From assembly GCA_028622995.1 (NCBI GenBank), contig JAJQJQ010000008.1, positions 1,364,001 through 1,428,000 of the forward strand: a stretch of DNA of 64,000 bases, given 5' to 3'. The position numbers were made by a program, and so were the translations under genes. Shown here piece after piece: positions 8,643-21,599 of the stretch (position 1 is its first letter; each line of letters opens with the position of its first letter). This DNA comes from Panagrolaimus kolymaensis (taxonomy: Eukaryota > Nematoda > Chromadorea > Rhabditida > Panagrolaimidae). The notes beneath the pieces are model-generated. The model searched no databases. It was not told the origin of the DNA and saw only the letters and a list, made by a program, of their open reading frames with translations.

Positions 8643-9789
8643 AAATATATTTTTAATTTTCTTTTTAAAAAAAATTTTTTTCGACGAAATAACATCGATG
8701 AATGAACTCGAAAAAATAAAAATTATTTAAGTTTGCTTGAACTACGATTCTAAAAAGTCCCAACAAACGATTAAAAAAAAATATTTTTCGACGAAATAAC
8801 ATCGATGAAAGAACTCGAAAAAATAAAAATTATTTAAGTGTGCTTGAACTACGGTTCTAAAAAGTTCCTACAAACAATGGCCATATTTTTTTAATTTTCT
8901 TTTTAAAAAAAAATATTTTTCGACGAAATAACATCGATGAATGAACTCAAAAAAATAAGAATTTTTTAAATTTGCTTGAACTAAGGTTCTAAAAAGTCCC
9001 AACAAACAATTGCCATATTTTTTTAATTTTCTTTTTAAAAAAAAGTATTCTTGCAATACTAACATCGATGAAAGAACTCGAAAAAATAAAAATTATTTAA
9101 GTTTGCTTGAACTACGGTTCTAAAAATTCCCTACAAACAATAGCCATATTTTTTTAATTTTCTTTTTAAAAAAAAAGTATTCTTGCAATACTAACATCGA
9201 TGAAAGAACTCAAAAAAATAAAAATTATTTAAGTTTGCTTGAACTACGGTTCTAAAAAGTCCCTACAAACAATGGCCATATTTTTTTAATTTTCTTTTTA
9301 AAAAAAAAGTATTCTTGCAATACTAACATCGATGAAAGAACACGAAAAAATAAAAATTATTTAAGTTTGCTTGAACTACGGTTCTAAAAAGTCCCAACAA
9401 ACAATGGCCATATTTATTTAATTTTCTTTTTAAAAAAAAGTATTCTTGCAATACTAACATCGATGAAAGAACTCGAAAAAATAAAAATTATTTAAGTTTG
9501 CTTGAACTACGGTTCTAAAAAGTCCCAACAAACAATGGCCATATTTATTTAATTTTCTTTTTAAAAAAAAGTATTCTTGCAATACTAACATCGATGAAAG
9601 AACTCGAAAAAATAAAAATTATTTAAGTTTGCTTGAACTACGGTTCTAAAAAGTCCCTACAAACAATAGCCATATTTTTTTAATTTTCTTTTTAAAAAAA
9701 AAGTATTCTTGCAATACTAACATCGATGAAAGAACACGAAAAAATAAAAATTATTTAAGTTTGCTTGAACTACGGTTCTAAAAATTCCC
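8643..9789 (+). repeat. satellite block 1 (about 9 monomers)
   Basis: Head-to-tail monomers of 131-132 bp, for example GTATTC boxes at 9177, 9309, 9440, 9571 and 9703. The first monomers, next to the orphan exon, are the most diverged (TTTTTCGACGAAATAAC box, GAATGAACTC, ACGATTC), as expected at an array edge. The block ends abruptly at 9789 in AAAATTCCC, joined to exon 5 sequence of the duplicated BTB gene. Confidence 0.95.
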
Positions 9790-12336
9790 GATAGTCAAAG
9801 TCCAGCAGTACTTGATGCAAAGTTTGTAGTAGAAAATAAGGTAAAGTAAAAATGTTCAAAAATGTGTTTAATGTAAGATTTTTATAGTTTATTTATGCTC
9901 ATAAATGGATGTTAAAACAACGTTATCCTCTGCTGTTTTATTTCTTTTTTGATTCATCACATAAAGTTACTACAGTTGATAATGATGTTTCTTTTGAAGA
10001 ATTCAAAGCCTTTATTCGGTTTTTATACACTCATGAAATTGACTTAAATGAAGAAAATGTTTACAGTTTCACAACTTTAGGTAAATTTATTTTGTTGAAA
10101 TCTATGTAAAAAAATAATTTTTTAGCGTTTCGATATGAAATTATTTCACTTCAAAAACTTTGCGGGACTTATCTAGCAAAAGTTGTGACTTTTCAAAACG
10201 TCCCTCGACATCTTGAATGTGCTGAATTTAATCAAATGCATGAACTTCAAAAAAAGATTTACGCATTTATTAAGAAAAATAAAACAGACTTTTTAAAAAA
10301 TGTTACCAAGTTATCCAAGCCAGTTTTAAAAGCTTTTATCAGAGCTCAGACATCTCGTACCACAGTTCAGACACCTGATACTTTATTTGAAGAAAGTTTC
10401 AAAAATGTTTGTTTTTCTTTATAAAATTTACATTTAAAGGACCCAAGTTAGCCAAAGACAACTTTTTCATAAGAACAAGCAAAATAAACATTTCATGTTC
10501 TGAGCTAAAGAAAAAAAAGTGAGCTTTCTTTTCCTGGTTTTTCCATTTTGTCAAAATCACGAAAATCCTTTAAATGCAGGCTGACAGAGACGTTTTAAGA
10601 AAATTTCATTTTAGGCATTGGAATGGGCAAAAGCTCAATGTGCTGCGAAAAAACTCGAACCCTCAGGCGAAAACTGTCGAAATTTACTTGGTGATATCAT
10701 AAAGATAATAAAGTTTGTTAAAATGGACATCGAATTTATTGAAACAACAGTTGGTAAGAAATTGACTTTTTCAAAGATACTTTTATATATGTGTTTTTAG
10801 CTGAAAGTCAAATTTTAACTAAAATTGAGCTGCTAAAAATTATCTCCAACAAAAGATTTCCTGAAAATAAATCTGTAAATGATGAACTAACTGCTGAGTT
10901 TGATAATCAAAATTCTGACATACTAGATGCAAAATTTTTGGTAGAAAATAAAGTATGTATAAACTATTTTTCTAGCTTTTATTATCTTCAATTTTTCAGC
11001 CTATTTACGCTTTTAAGTTGATGCTAAAAATACGTTGTCCGATTCTTATAAAATTATTTACTGACTCCAATTACTATACAGATGTCTCAGACGGAGTAAA
11101 AATTGGTGGTGATGTCCATTATGACGAATTCAAGGCTTTTTTGCGATATTTGTGCACGAATCAAATTGAAATAAATGAAGAAAACATTTATGCCCTTACA
11201 GATTTAGGCAAGTTTAGCTTTATATATAAAAACAAAGAAATTCATTATTGTTATTGTTAAGCAACTCAATATGACGTTGGGTCGCTGCGGAAAGAATGTG
11301 AAGAATATTTAGCAAAAAATGTAACTTTGGAAAATGCTCAAATTCGTTTAGAATATGTAGTTTTGTATGATATGCCAAAAGCACTTAAAAACGTTAGTGA
11401 ATTTATTAAATTAAAAGAACTTGATTTTTGGAAAAAAACTGACATTCTTAAATTGTCAAGATCTATGTTGAAAGCATTTATCCAAACTCAAATGATAGAC
11501 AATTTTCCAGAAGTAGAATATGAAAAAGTAATGGTTTTTTTTTAACAAAAAAAACATTTATTTAAACTTATTTTTAGGCAATGGAATGGGCAGAAGGCCA
11601 TTGTATTGCTCAAAAGCTTGAACCAACTGTTAGCAATTGCCGAAAACAACTGGGCGACATTTTTGATATAATACGATTTGAAGAAATGTCCCCCAGATTT
11701 ATCACAACAAAAATTGGTAATTAAAATTTATTTTTTTATAAAATTGCATTGTCTTAATTTTTACTTTTAGCTGAAAGTCAAATCTTTACAGATAAAGAAC
11801 GTCTTAAAATAATGGACAAAATTGCTATAAATTTAATGCTTCGCCCATCACTAAAAATAATGCTTAGATGTAGTGGGAGTAATGGGAAAGATTGCATACA
11901 AGAAATCAACGTTTTAACATATGGTGGTGATCAAAAATTAATCCAATTTTTTGTTAGAACAGCTTGGAGACAAAAGCTTGAATTTGGCTATTGGTACACT
12001 ATAAAGGAAACTTCCCATGAAGAGAGTTTCCCTTTGCGACATTTCGAAAGGTTACCAAAATCAATTCCTCCCGATACTGTACCAAACGATTCAATTGTGT
12101 TGCTAGCTGAATATAAGAAAAACCGTTGTACATCAATTTATTTCCAAGGATTCAGAAAACCATGGCCTACAGATAAAATAATTATTGGGATTTTTGATCA
12201 GCACAATTTAAATTTAAACATTCCCCGTGTTACTCATTGCCCTTGTGGGCTTCGTTGGGAATCAGCAGACGTGCAATATGACGGAAATGCAGAAACAATG
12301 CGGTATTATAAGTGGGAATCATTTTATCACTATTAG
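9790..12336 (+). pseudogene. 5'-truncated duplicate of the multi-BTB gene (modules 2-3 and C terminus)
   Basis: Near-identical copy of 4832-7378. Equivalent exons: 9790-9840 (partial), 9888-10080, 10126-10406, 10615-10753, 10801-10952, 11000-11207, 11262-11527, 11578-11716 and 11771-12336. The first four exons and part of the fifth are replaced by satellite, so the original start, TATA box and first BTB-BACK module are missing. No stop or splice lesion is seen in the rest. The one coding change I noticed is Cys to Arg in IPCVTHC (codon at 12226). An in-frame ATG in the exon at 9888 (WMLKQRY) could start a shorter two-module protein if the satellite or adjacent DNA supplied transcription. Most likely it is a pseudogene or very recent non-functional copy. 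Confidence 0.8.
10431..10576. repeat. second copy of the small inverted-repeat-bounded insert
   Basis: Copy of 5473-5618 carried along by the segmental duplication, with the same inverted CATTTAAAGGA ends. It was not gained independently. Confidence 0.45.
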
Positions 12337-12342
12337 AATAAA

Positions 12343-13125
12343 AATGCATGAATGATTTTTTTATCTCTCAAACCAAATGTTTTATAATTTAAACAATAAA
12401 GATTTTTTTGCTAGTTTGTGTCTATTTTGCTGCATGAAAAAAATCATTTTTGATCCTAGCATAAAAGTAAAAAATTAAACTGTAACATTTATGATAAAAT
12501 TGTAATCAAGCCATTCACAAATCTGGGTGTTCGACAGGCCATTTTCTTAATCTCTTTTTAAGCTAAACATAGTGAAACAGTATAATTTTCTGCAAAAACA
12601 AAAAAAAAATTGAATAAAGAAAATTTTTTCACAGTTCTTAATGATATAAAAAGCTATTATTTAATCTTTAATTTGCAAGAAAATCTTAAAGTAGCAACAT
12701 TTTTATTTTTTTTATATTCATCCAACAGGTTATTAAAATTCAGGTATTCATGGATGGATTTCGAATGCTCCTTAAACTTAAGAAAATTTTTTAACTTTTA
12801 AATTTCATTAAAAAATACAAAAGCTTTTCTTATTATTTTCGTAAGCAGTTACGATAAAAGCGAAGAAAGAAAAATAGAAAAAATAATGCCAAAGTAAATG
12901 AGAGTTGCTGTGAGAAGAGTTCAAAACAAACAAAAAAATACAAAAGTTGAATCTTTTTTATATAAATCTTATAAATCGATGCTTTCATTTTCATGTTACT
13001 TATCTTTTTGCTATGTTTTTCTTTTTATCAATATTTTAAACAACGATCTTTTGATTATTCTTTATGAAATAAGATTTTTAAAGAAAAATTCTTTACTTAT
13101 CCCAGCAACTAAATAACTACTATAC
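12343..13125. other. spacer, duplicate of 7385-8167
   Basis: Same AT-rich spacer as in copy 1, with several of the few differences between copies clustered at its right end (13076-13115). No gene supported. Confidence 0.5.
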
Positions 13126-13400
13126 CATATTATTATCGGGGAGGTTTTGATTCGAACTGCCTCTTATTCCTTCCAAACCAGTAATCATGAATGTGGTTGT
13201 TGACTTTCCAATAGCTGTTTCAACGGCTTTTAATCTCCTCAGACGCTCATGTGCCATAAACATCATGTCCGTCATGATGGTGTAGTTTGATGCGTTGTAT
13301 AAAGCATCATTCACCCATACGATGTAGCCTGCTACAGGTTGTTTCATGTTACTGTATTCTTCATTTACAATATCAATCTTATCAGGTGTCAAAGGGTAAA
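13126..13400 (-). pseudogene. second copy of the CRAL-TRIO-like orphan exon
   Basis: Duplicate of 8168-8442. The frame is intact, with one visible residue change (KTVETA to KAVETA). The donor now reads GTATAG and the acceptor is unchanged. As in copy 1, the upstream part of the gene is missing where the satellite array begins, so it is probably non-functional. Confidence 0.4.
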
Positions 13401-16400
13401 CTAATTAACAGAAGCCAATTAGCGCATTCCTTAACATTAGTGATAATCAAAAGATTGTAGTTGGAGCGGATATAAGTAAACTCTTAAAAGCATACTTTAC
13501 GGATACTACCATCGACACCCTTTTTATGTGCTGTAGAACTTTAAATAAAGAATTGTAAATTTCGTTGATGGCAAGCAAAAGTTTAAAAAATATGTCAAAA
13601 AAATATTTTTTTAATTTTCTTTTTAAAAAAAATTTTTTTCGACGAAATAACATCGATGAATGAACTCGAAAAAATAAAAATTATTTAAGTTTGCTTGAAC
13701 TACGATTCTAAAAAGTCCCAACAAACGATTAAAAAAAAATATTTTTCGACGAAATAACATCGATGAAAGAACTCGAAAAAATAAAAATTATTTAAGTGTG
13801 CTTGAACTACGGTTCTAAAAAGTCCATACAAACAATGGCCATATTTATTTAATTTTCTTTTTAAAAAAAAGTATTCTTGCAATAATAACATCGATGAAAG
13901 AACTCGAAAAAATAAAAATTATTTAAGTTTGTTTGAACTACGGTTCTAAAAAGTCCCTACAAACAATTAAAAAAAAATATTTTTCTACGAAATAACATCG
14001 ATGAAAGAACACGAAAAAATAAAAATTATTTAAGTTTGCTTGAACTACGGTTCTAAAAAGTCCATACAAACAATGGCCATATTTATTTAATTTTCTTTTT
14101 AAAAAAAAGTATTCTTGCAATAATAACATCGATGAAAGAACTCGAAAAAATAAAAATTATTTAAGTTTGCTTGAACTACGGTTCTAAAAATTCCCTACAA
14201 ACAATGGCCATATTTTTTTAATTTTCTTTTTAAAAAAAAAGTATTCTTGCAATACTAACATCGATGAAAGAACTCAAAAAAATAAAAATTATTTAAGTTT
14301 GCTTGAACTACGGTTCTAAAAAGTCCCTACAAACAATGGCCATATTTTTTTAATTTTCTTTTTAAAAAAAAAGAATTCTTGCAATACAAACATATATGAA
14401 AGAACTCAAAAAAATAAAAATTATTTAAGTTTGCTTGAACTACGGTTCTAAAAATTCCCTACAAACAATAGCCATATTTTTTTAATTTTCTTCTTAAAAA
14501 AAAAGTATTCTTGCAATACTAACATCGATGAAAGAACTCAAAAAAATAAAAATTATTTAAGTTTGTTTGAACTACGGTTCTAAAAAGTCCCTACAAACAA
14601 TGGCCATATTTTTTTAATTTTCTTTTTAAAAAAAAAGTATTCTTGCAATACTAACATATATGAAAGAACTCGAAAAAATAAAAATTATTTAAGTTTGCTT
14701 GATCTACGGTTCTAAAAAGTCCCTACAAACAATTAAAAAAAAAAAGTATTCTTGCAATATTAACATCGATGAAAGAAATCAAAAAAATAAAAATTATTTA
14801 AGTTTGCTTGAACTACGGTTCTAAAAAGTCCCTACAAACAATGGCCATATTTTTTTAATTTTCTTTTTAAAAAAAAGTATTCTTGCAATACTAACATCGA
14901 TGAAAGAACTCAAAAAAATAAAAATTATTTAAGTTTGCTTGAACTACGGTTCTAAAAAGTCCCTACAAACAATGGCCATATTTTTTTAATTTTCTTTTTA
15001 AAAAAAAAGAATTCTTGCAATACAAACATATATGAAAGAACTCAAAAAAATAAAAATTATTTAAGTTTGCTTGAACTACGGTTCTAAAAATTCCCTACAA
15101 ACAATAGCCATATTTTTTTAATTTTCTTTTTAAAAAAAAAGTATTCTTGCAATACTAACATCGATGAAAGAACTCAAAAAAATAAAAATTATTTAAGTTT
15201 GTTTGAACTACGGTTCTAAAAAGTCCCTACAAACAATGGCCATATTTTTTTAATTTTCTTTTTAAAAAAAAAGTATTCTTGCAATACTAACATATATGAA
15301 AGAACTCGAAAAAATAAAAATTATTTAAGTTTGCTTGATCTACGGTTCTAAAAAGTCCCTACAAACAATTAAAAAAAAAAAGTATTCTTGCAATATTAAC
15401 ATCGATGAAAGAAATCAAAAAAATAAAAATTATTTAAGTTTGCTTGAACTACGGTTCTAAAAAGTCCCTACAAACAATGGCCATATTTTTTTAATTTTCT
15501 TTTTAAAAAAAAGTATTCTTGCAATACTAACATCGATGAAAGAAAACGAAAAAATAAAAATTATTTAAGTTTGCTTGAACTACGGTTCTAAAAATTCCCT
15601 ACAAACAATGGCCATATTTTTTTAATTTTCTTTTTAAAAAAAAAGTATTCTTGCAATACTAACATCGATGAAAGAACTCAAAAAAATAAAAATTATTTAA
15701 GTTTGCTTGAACTACGGTTCTAAAAAGTCCCTACAAACAATGGCCATATTTTTTTAATTTTCTTTTTAAAAAAAAAGTATTCTTGCAATACTAACATATA
15801 TGAAAGAACTCGAAAAAATAAAAATTATTTAAGTTTGCTTGATCTACGGTTCTAAAAAGTCCCTACAAACAATTAAAAAAAAAAAGTATTCTTGCAATAT
15901 TAACATCGATGAAAGAAATCAAAAAAATAAAAATTATTTAAGTTTGCTTGAACTACGGTTCTAAAAAGTCCCTACAAACAATGGCCATATTTTTTTAATT
16001 TTCTTTTTAAAAAAAAGTATTCTTGCAATACTAACATCGATGAAAGAACTCGAAAAAATAAAAATTATTTAAGTTTGCTTGAACTACGGTTCTAAAAATT
16101 CCCTACAAACAATGGCCATATTTTTTTAATTTTCTTTTTAAAAAAAAAGTATTCTAGCAATACTAACATATATGAAAGAACTCGAAAAAATAAAAATTAT
16201 TTAAGTTTGCTTGATCTACGGTTCTAAAAAGTCCCTACAAACAATTAAAAAAAAAAAGTATTCTTGCAATATTAACATCGATGAAAGAAATCAAAAAAAT
16301 AAAAATTATTTAAGTTTGCTTGAACTACGGTTCTAAAAATTCCCTACAAACAATGGCCATATTTTTTTAATTTTCTTTTTAAAAAAAAAGTATTCTTGCA

Positions 16401-19400
16401 ATACTAACATATATGAAAGAACTCAAAAAAATAAAAATTATTTAAGTTTGCTTGAACTACGGTTCTAAAAAGTCCCAACAAACAATAGCCATATTTTTTT
16501 AATTTTCTTTTTAAAAAAAAAGTATTCTTGCAATACTAACATCGATGAAAGAACTCGAAAAAATAAAAATTATTTAAGTTTGTTTGAACTACGGTTCTAA
16601 AAAGTCCCTACAAACAATGGCCATATTTTTTTAATTTTCTTTTTAAAAAAAAAGTATTCTTGCAATACTAACATCGATGAAAGAACTCGAAAAAATAAAA
16701 ATTATTTAAGTTTGCTTGATCTACGGTTCTAAAAAGTCCCTACAAACAATTAAAAAAAAAAAGTATTCTTGCAATATTAACATCGATGAAAGAAATCAAA
16801 AAAATAAAAATTATTTAAGTTTGCTTGAACTACGGTTCTAAAAATTCCCTACAAACAATAGCCATATTTTTTTAATTTTCTTTTTAAAAAAAAAGTATTC
16901 TTGCAATACTAACATCGATGAAAGAACTCGAAAAAATAAAAATTATTTAAGTTTGTTTGAACTACGGTTCTAAAAAGTCCCTACAAACAATGGCCATATT
17001 TTTTTAATTTTCTTTTTAAAAAAAAAGTATTCTTGCAATACTAACATATATGAAAGAACTCAAAAAAATAAAAATTATTTAAGTTTGCTTGAACTACGGT
17101 TCTAAAAAGTCCCAACAAACAATAGCCATATTTTTTTATTTTTCTTTTTAAAAAAAAGTATTCTTGCAATACTAACATCGATGAAAGAACTCAAAAAAAT
17201 AAAAATTATTTAAGTTTGTTTGAACTACGGTTCTAAAAAGTCCCTACAAACAATGGCCATATTTTTTTAATTTTCTTTTTAAAAAAAAAGTATTCTTGCA
17301 ATACTAACATCGATGAAAGAACTCAAAAAAATAAAAATTATTTAAGTTTGCTAGAACTACGGTTCTAAAAATTCCCTACAAACAATAGCCATATTTTTTT
17401 AATTTTCTTTTTAAAAAAAAAGTATTCTTGCAATACAAACATATATGAAAGAACTCAAAAAAATAAAAATTATTTAAGTTTGCTAGAACTACGGTTCTAA
17501 AAATTCCCTACAAACAATAGCCATATTTTTTTAATTTTCTTTTTAAAAAAAAAGTATTCTTGCAATACTAACATCGATGAAAGAACTCAAAAAAATAAAA
17601 ATTATTTAAGTTTGTTTGAACTACGGTTCTAAAAAGTCCCTACAAACAATGGCCATATTTTTTTAATTTTCTTTTTAAAAAAAAAGTATTCTTGCAATAC
17701 TAACATATATGAAAGAACTCGAAAAAATAAAAATTATTTAAGTTTGCTTGATCTACGGTTCTAAAAAGTCCCTACAAACAATTAAAAAAAAAAAGTATTC
17801 TTGCAATATTAACATCGATGAAAGAAATCAAAAAAATAAAAATTATTTAAGTTTGCTTGAACTACGGTTCTAAAAAGTCCCAACAAACAATAGCCATATT
17901 TTTTTAATTTTCTTTTTAAAAAAAAAGTATTCTTGCAATACTAACATCGATGAAAGAACTCGAAAAAATAAAAATTATTTAAGTTTGTTTGAACTACGGT
18001 TCTAAAAAGTCCCTACAAACAATGGCCATATTTTTTTAATTTTCTTTTTAAAAAAAAAGTATTCTTGCAATACTAACATCGATGAAAGAACTCGAAAAAA
18101 TAAAAATTATTTAAGTTTGCTTGATCTACGGTTCTAAAAAGTCCCTACAAACAATTAAAAAAAAAAAGTATTCTTGCAATATTAACATCGATGAAAGAAA
18201 TCAAAAAAATAAAAATTATTTAAGTTTGCTTGAACTACGGTTCTAAAAATTCCCTACAAACAATAGCCATATTTTTTTAATTTTCTTTTTAAAAAAAAAG
18301 TATTCTTGCAATACTAACATCGATGAAAGAACTCGAAAAAATAAAAATTATTTAAGTTTGTTTGAACTACGGTTCTAAAAAGTCCCTACAAACAATGGCC
18401 ATATTTTTTTAATTTTCTTTTTAAAAAAAAAGTATTCTTGCAATACTAACATATATGAAAGAACTCAAAAAAATAAAAATTATTTAAGTTTGCTTGAACT
18501 ACGGTTCTAAAAAGTCCCAACAAACAATAGCCATATTTTTTTATTTTTCTTTTTAAAAAAAAGTATTCTTGCAATACTAACATCGATGAAAGAACTCAAA
18601 AAAATAAAAATTATTTAAGTTTGTTTGAACTACGGTTCTAAAAAGTCCCTACAAACAATGGCCATATTTTTTTAATTTTCTTTTTAAAAAAAAAGTATTC
18701 TTGCAATACTAACATCGATGAAAGAACTCGAAAAAATAAAAATTATTTAAGTTTGTTTGAACTACGGTTCTAAAAAGTCCCAACAAACAATAGCCATATT
18801 TTTTTATTTTTCTTTTTAAAAAAAAGTATTCTTGCAATACTAACATCGATGAAAGAACTCAAAAAAATAAAAATTATTTAAGTTTGCTAGAACTACGGTT
18901 CTAAAAATTCCCTACAAACAATAGCCATATTTTTTTAATTTTCTTTTTAAAAAAAAAGTATTCTTGCAATACTAACATCGATGAAAGAACTCGAAAAAAT
19001 AAAAATTATTTAAGTTTGTTTGAACTACGGTTCTAAAAAGTCCCTACAAACAATGGCCATATTTTTTTAATTTTCTTTTTAAAAAAAAAGTATTCTTGCA
19101 ATACTAACATCGATGAAAGAACTCGAAAAAATAAAAATTATTTAAGTTTGCTTGATCTACGGTTCTAAAAAGTCCCTACAAACAATTAAAAAAAAAAAGT
19201 ATTCTTGCAATATTAACATCGATGAAAGAAATCAAAAAAATAAAAATTATTTAAGTTTGCTTGAACTACGGTTCTAAAAAGTCCCAACAAACAATAGCCA
19301 TATTTTTTTAATTTTCTTTTTAAAAAAAAAGTATTCTTGCAATACTAACATCGATGAAAGAACTCGAAAAAATAAAAATTATTTAAGTTTGTTTGAACTA

Positions 19401-21599
19401 CGGTTCTAAAAAGTCCCTACAAACAATGGCCATATTTTTTTAATTTTCTTTTTAAAAAAAAAGTATTCTTGCAATACTAACATCGATGAAAGAACTCGAA
19501 AAAATAAAAATTATTTAAGTTTGCTTGATCTACGGTTCTAAAAAGTCCCTACAAACAATTAAAAAAAAAAAGTATTCTTGCAATATTAACATCGATGAAA
19601 GAAATCAAAAAAATAAAAATTATTTAAGTTTGCTTGAACTACGGTTCTAAAAATTCCCTACAAACAATAGCCATATTTTTTTAATTTTCTTTTTAAAAAA
19701 AAAGTATTCTTGCAATACTAACATCGATGAAAGAACTCGAAAAAATAAAAATTATTTAAGTTTGTTTGAACTACGGTTCTAAAAAGTCCCTACAAACAAT
19801 GGCCATATTTTTTTAATTTTCTTTTTAAAAAAAAAGTATTCTTGCAATACTAACATATATGAAAGAACTCAAAAAAATAAAAATTATTTAAGTTTGTTTG
19901 AACTACGGTTCTAAAAAGTCCCTACAAACAATGGCCATATTTTTTTAATTTTCTTTTTAAAAAAAAAGTATTCTTGCAATACTAACATCGATGAAAGAAC
20001 TCAAAAAAATAAAAATTATTTAAGTTTGCTAGAACTACGGTTCTAAAAATTCCCTACAAACAATAGCCATATTTTTTTAATTTTCTTTTTAAAAAAAAAG
20101 TATTCTTGCAATACAAACATATATGAAAGAACTCAAAAAAATAAAAATTATTTAAGTTTGCTTGAACTACGGTTCTAAAAATTCCCTACAAACAATAGCC
20201 ATATTTTTTTAATTTTCTTTTTAAAAAAAAAGTATTCTTGCAATACTAACATCGATGAAAGAACTCGAAAAAATAAAAATTATTTAAGTTTGTTTGAACT
20301 ACGGTTCTAAAAAGTCCCTACAAACAATGGCCATATTTTTTTGATTTTCTTTTTAAAAAAAAAGTATTCTTGCAATACTAACATCGATGAAAGAACTCAA
20401 AAAAATAAAAATTATTTAAGTTTGCTAGAACTACGGTTCTAAAAATTCCCTACAAACAATAGCCATATTTTTTTAATTTTCTTTTTAAAAAAAAAGTATT
20501 CTTGCAATACAAACATATATGAAAGAACTCAAAAAAATAAAAATTATTTAAGTTTGCTTGAACTACGGTTCTAAAAATTCCCTACAAACAATAGCCATAT
20601 TTTTTTTAATTTCTTTTTAAAAAAAAAGTATTCTTGCAATACTAACATCGATGAAAGAACTCAAAAAAATAAAAATTATTTAAGTTTGTTTGAACTACGG
20701 TTCTAAAAAGTCCCTACAAACAATGGCCATATTTTTTTAATTTTCTTTTTAAAAAAAAAGTATTCTTGCAATACTAACATCGATGAAAGAACTCAAAAAA
20801 ATAAAAATTATTTAAGTTTGCTTGAACTACGGTTCTAAAAATTCCCTACAAACAATAGCCATATTTTTTTAATTTTCTTTTTAAAAAAAAAGTATTCTTG
20901 CAATACTAACATATATGAAAGAACTCAAAAAAATAAAAATTATTTAAGTTTGTTTGAACTACGGTTCTAAAAAGTCCCTACAAACAATGGCCATATTTTT
21001 TTTAATTTCTTTTTAAAAAAAAAGTATTCTTGCAATACTAACATCGATGAAAGAACTCAAAAAAATAAAAATTATTTAAGTTTGTTTGAACTACGGTTCT
21101 AAAAAGTCCCTACAAACAATGGCCATATTTTTTTAATTTTCTTTTTAAAAAAAAAGTATTCTTGCAATACTAACATCGATGAAAGAACTCAAAAAAATAA
21201 AAATTATTTAAGTTTGCTTGAACTACGGTTCTAAAAATTCCCTACAAACAAAAGCCATATTTTTTTAATTTTCTTTTTAAAAAAAAAGTATTCTTGCAAT
21301 ACTAACATATATGAAAGAACTCAAAAAAATAAAAATTATTTAAGTTTGTTTGAACTACGGTTCTAAAAAGTCCCTACAAACAATGGCCATATTTTTTTAA
21401 TTTTCTTTTTAAAAAAAAAGTATTCTTGCAATACTAACATCGATGAAAGAACTCAAAAAAATAAAAATTATTTAAGTTTGCTAGAACTACGGTTCTAAAA
21501 ATTCCCTACAAACAATAGCCATATTTTTTTAATTTTCTTTTTAAAAAAAAAGTATTCTTGCAATACTAACATCGATGAAAGAACTCGAAAAAATAAAAA

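Larger units (their letters stand above)
4832..8910 (+). repeat. segmental duplication, copy 1 (offset 4958 bp)
   Basis: From base 4832, inside exon 5 of the multi-BTB gene, the sequence recurs from base 9790 at a constant offset of 4958. It includes the rest of the gene, the 3' flank, the orphan minus-strand exon and the first satellite monomers. By eye only about ten substitutions and small indels separate the copies over roughly 4 kb. The right limit is approximate, because it falls in satellite DNA that aligns everywhere. Confidence 0.93.
9790..13868 (+). repeat. segmental duplication, copy 2
   Basis: Direct repeat of 4832-8910. The left junction at 9789/9790 is sharp, satellite to exon, with no obvious shared bases. 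The right limit grades into the large satellite array, where position-specific identity is lost after about 13868. Confidence 0.93.
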
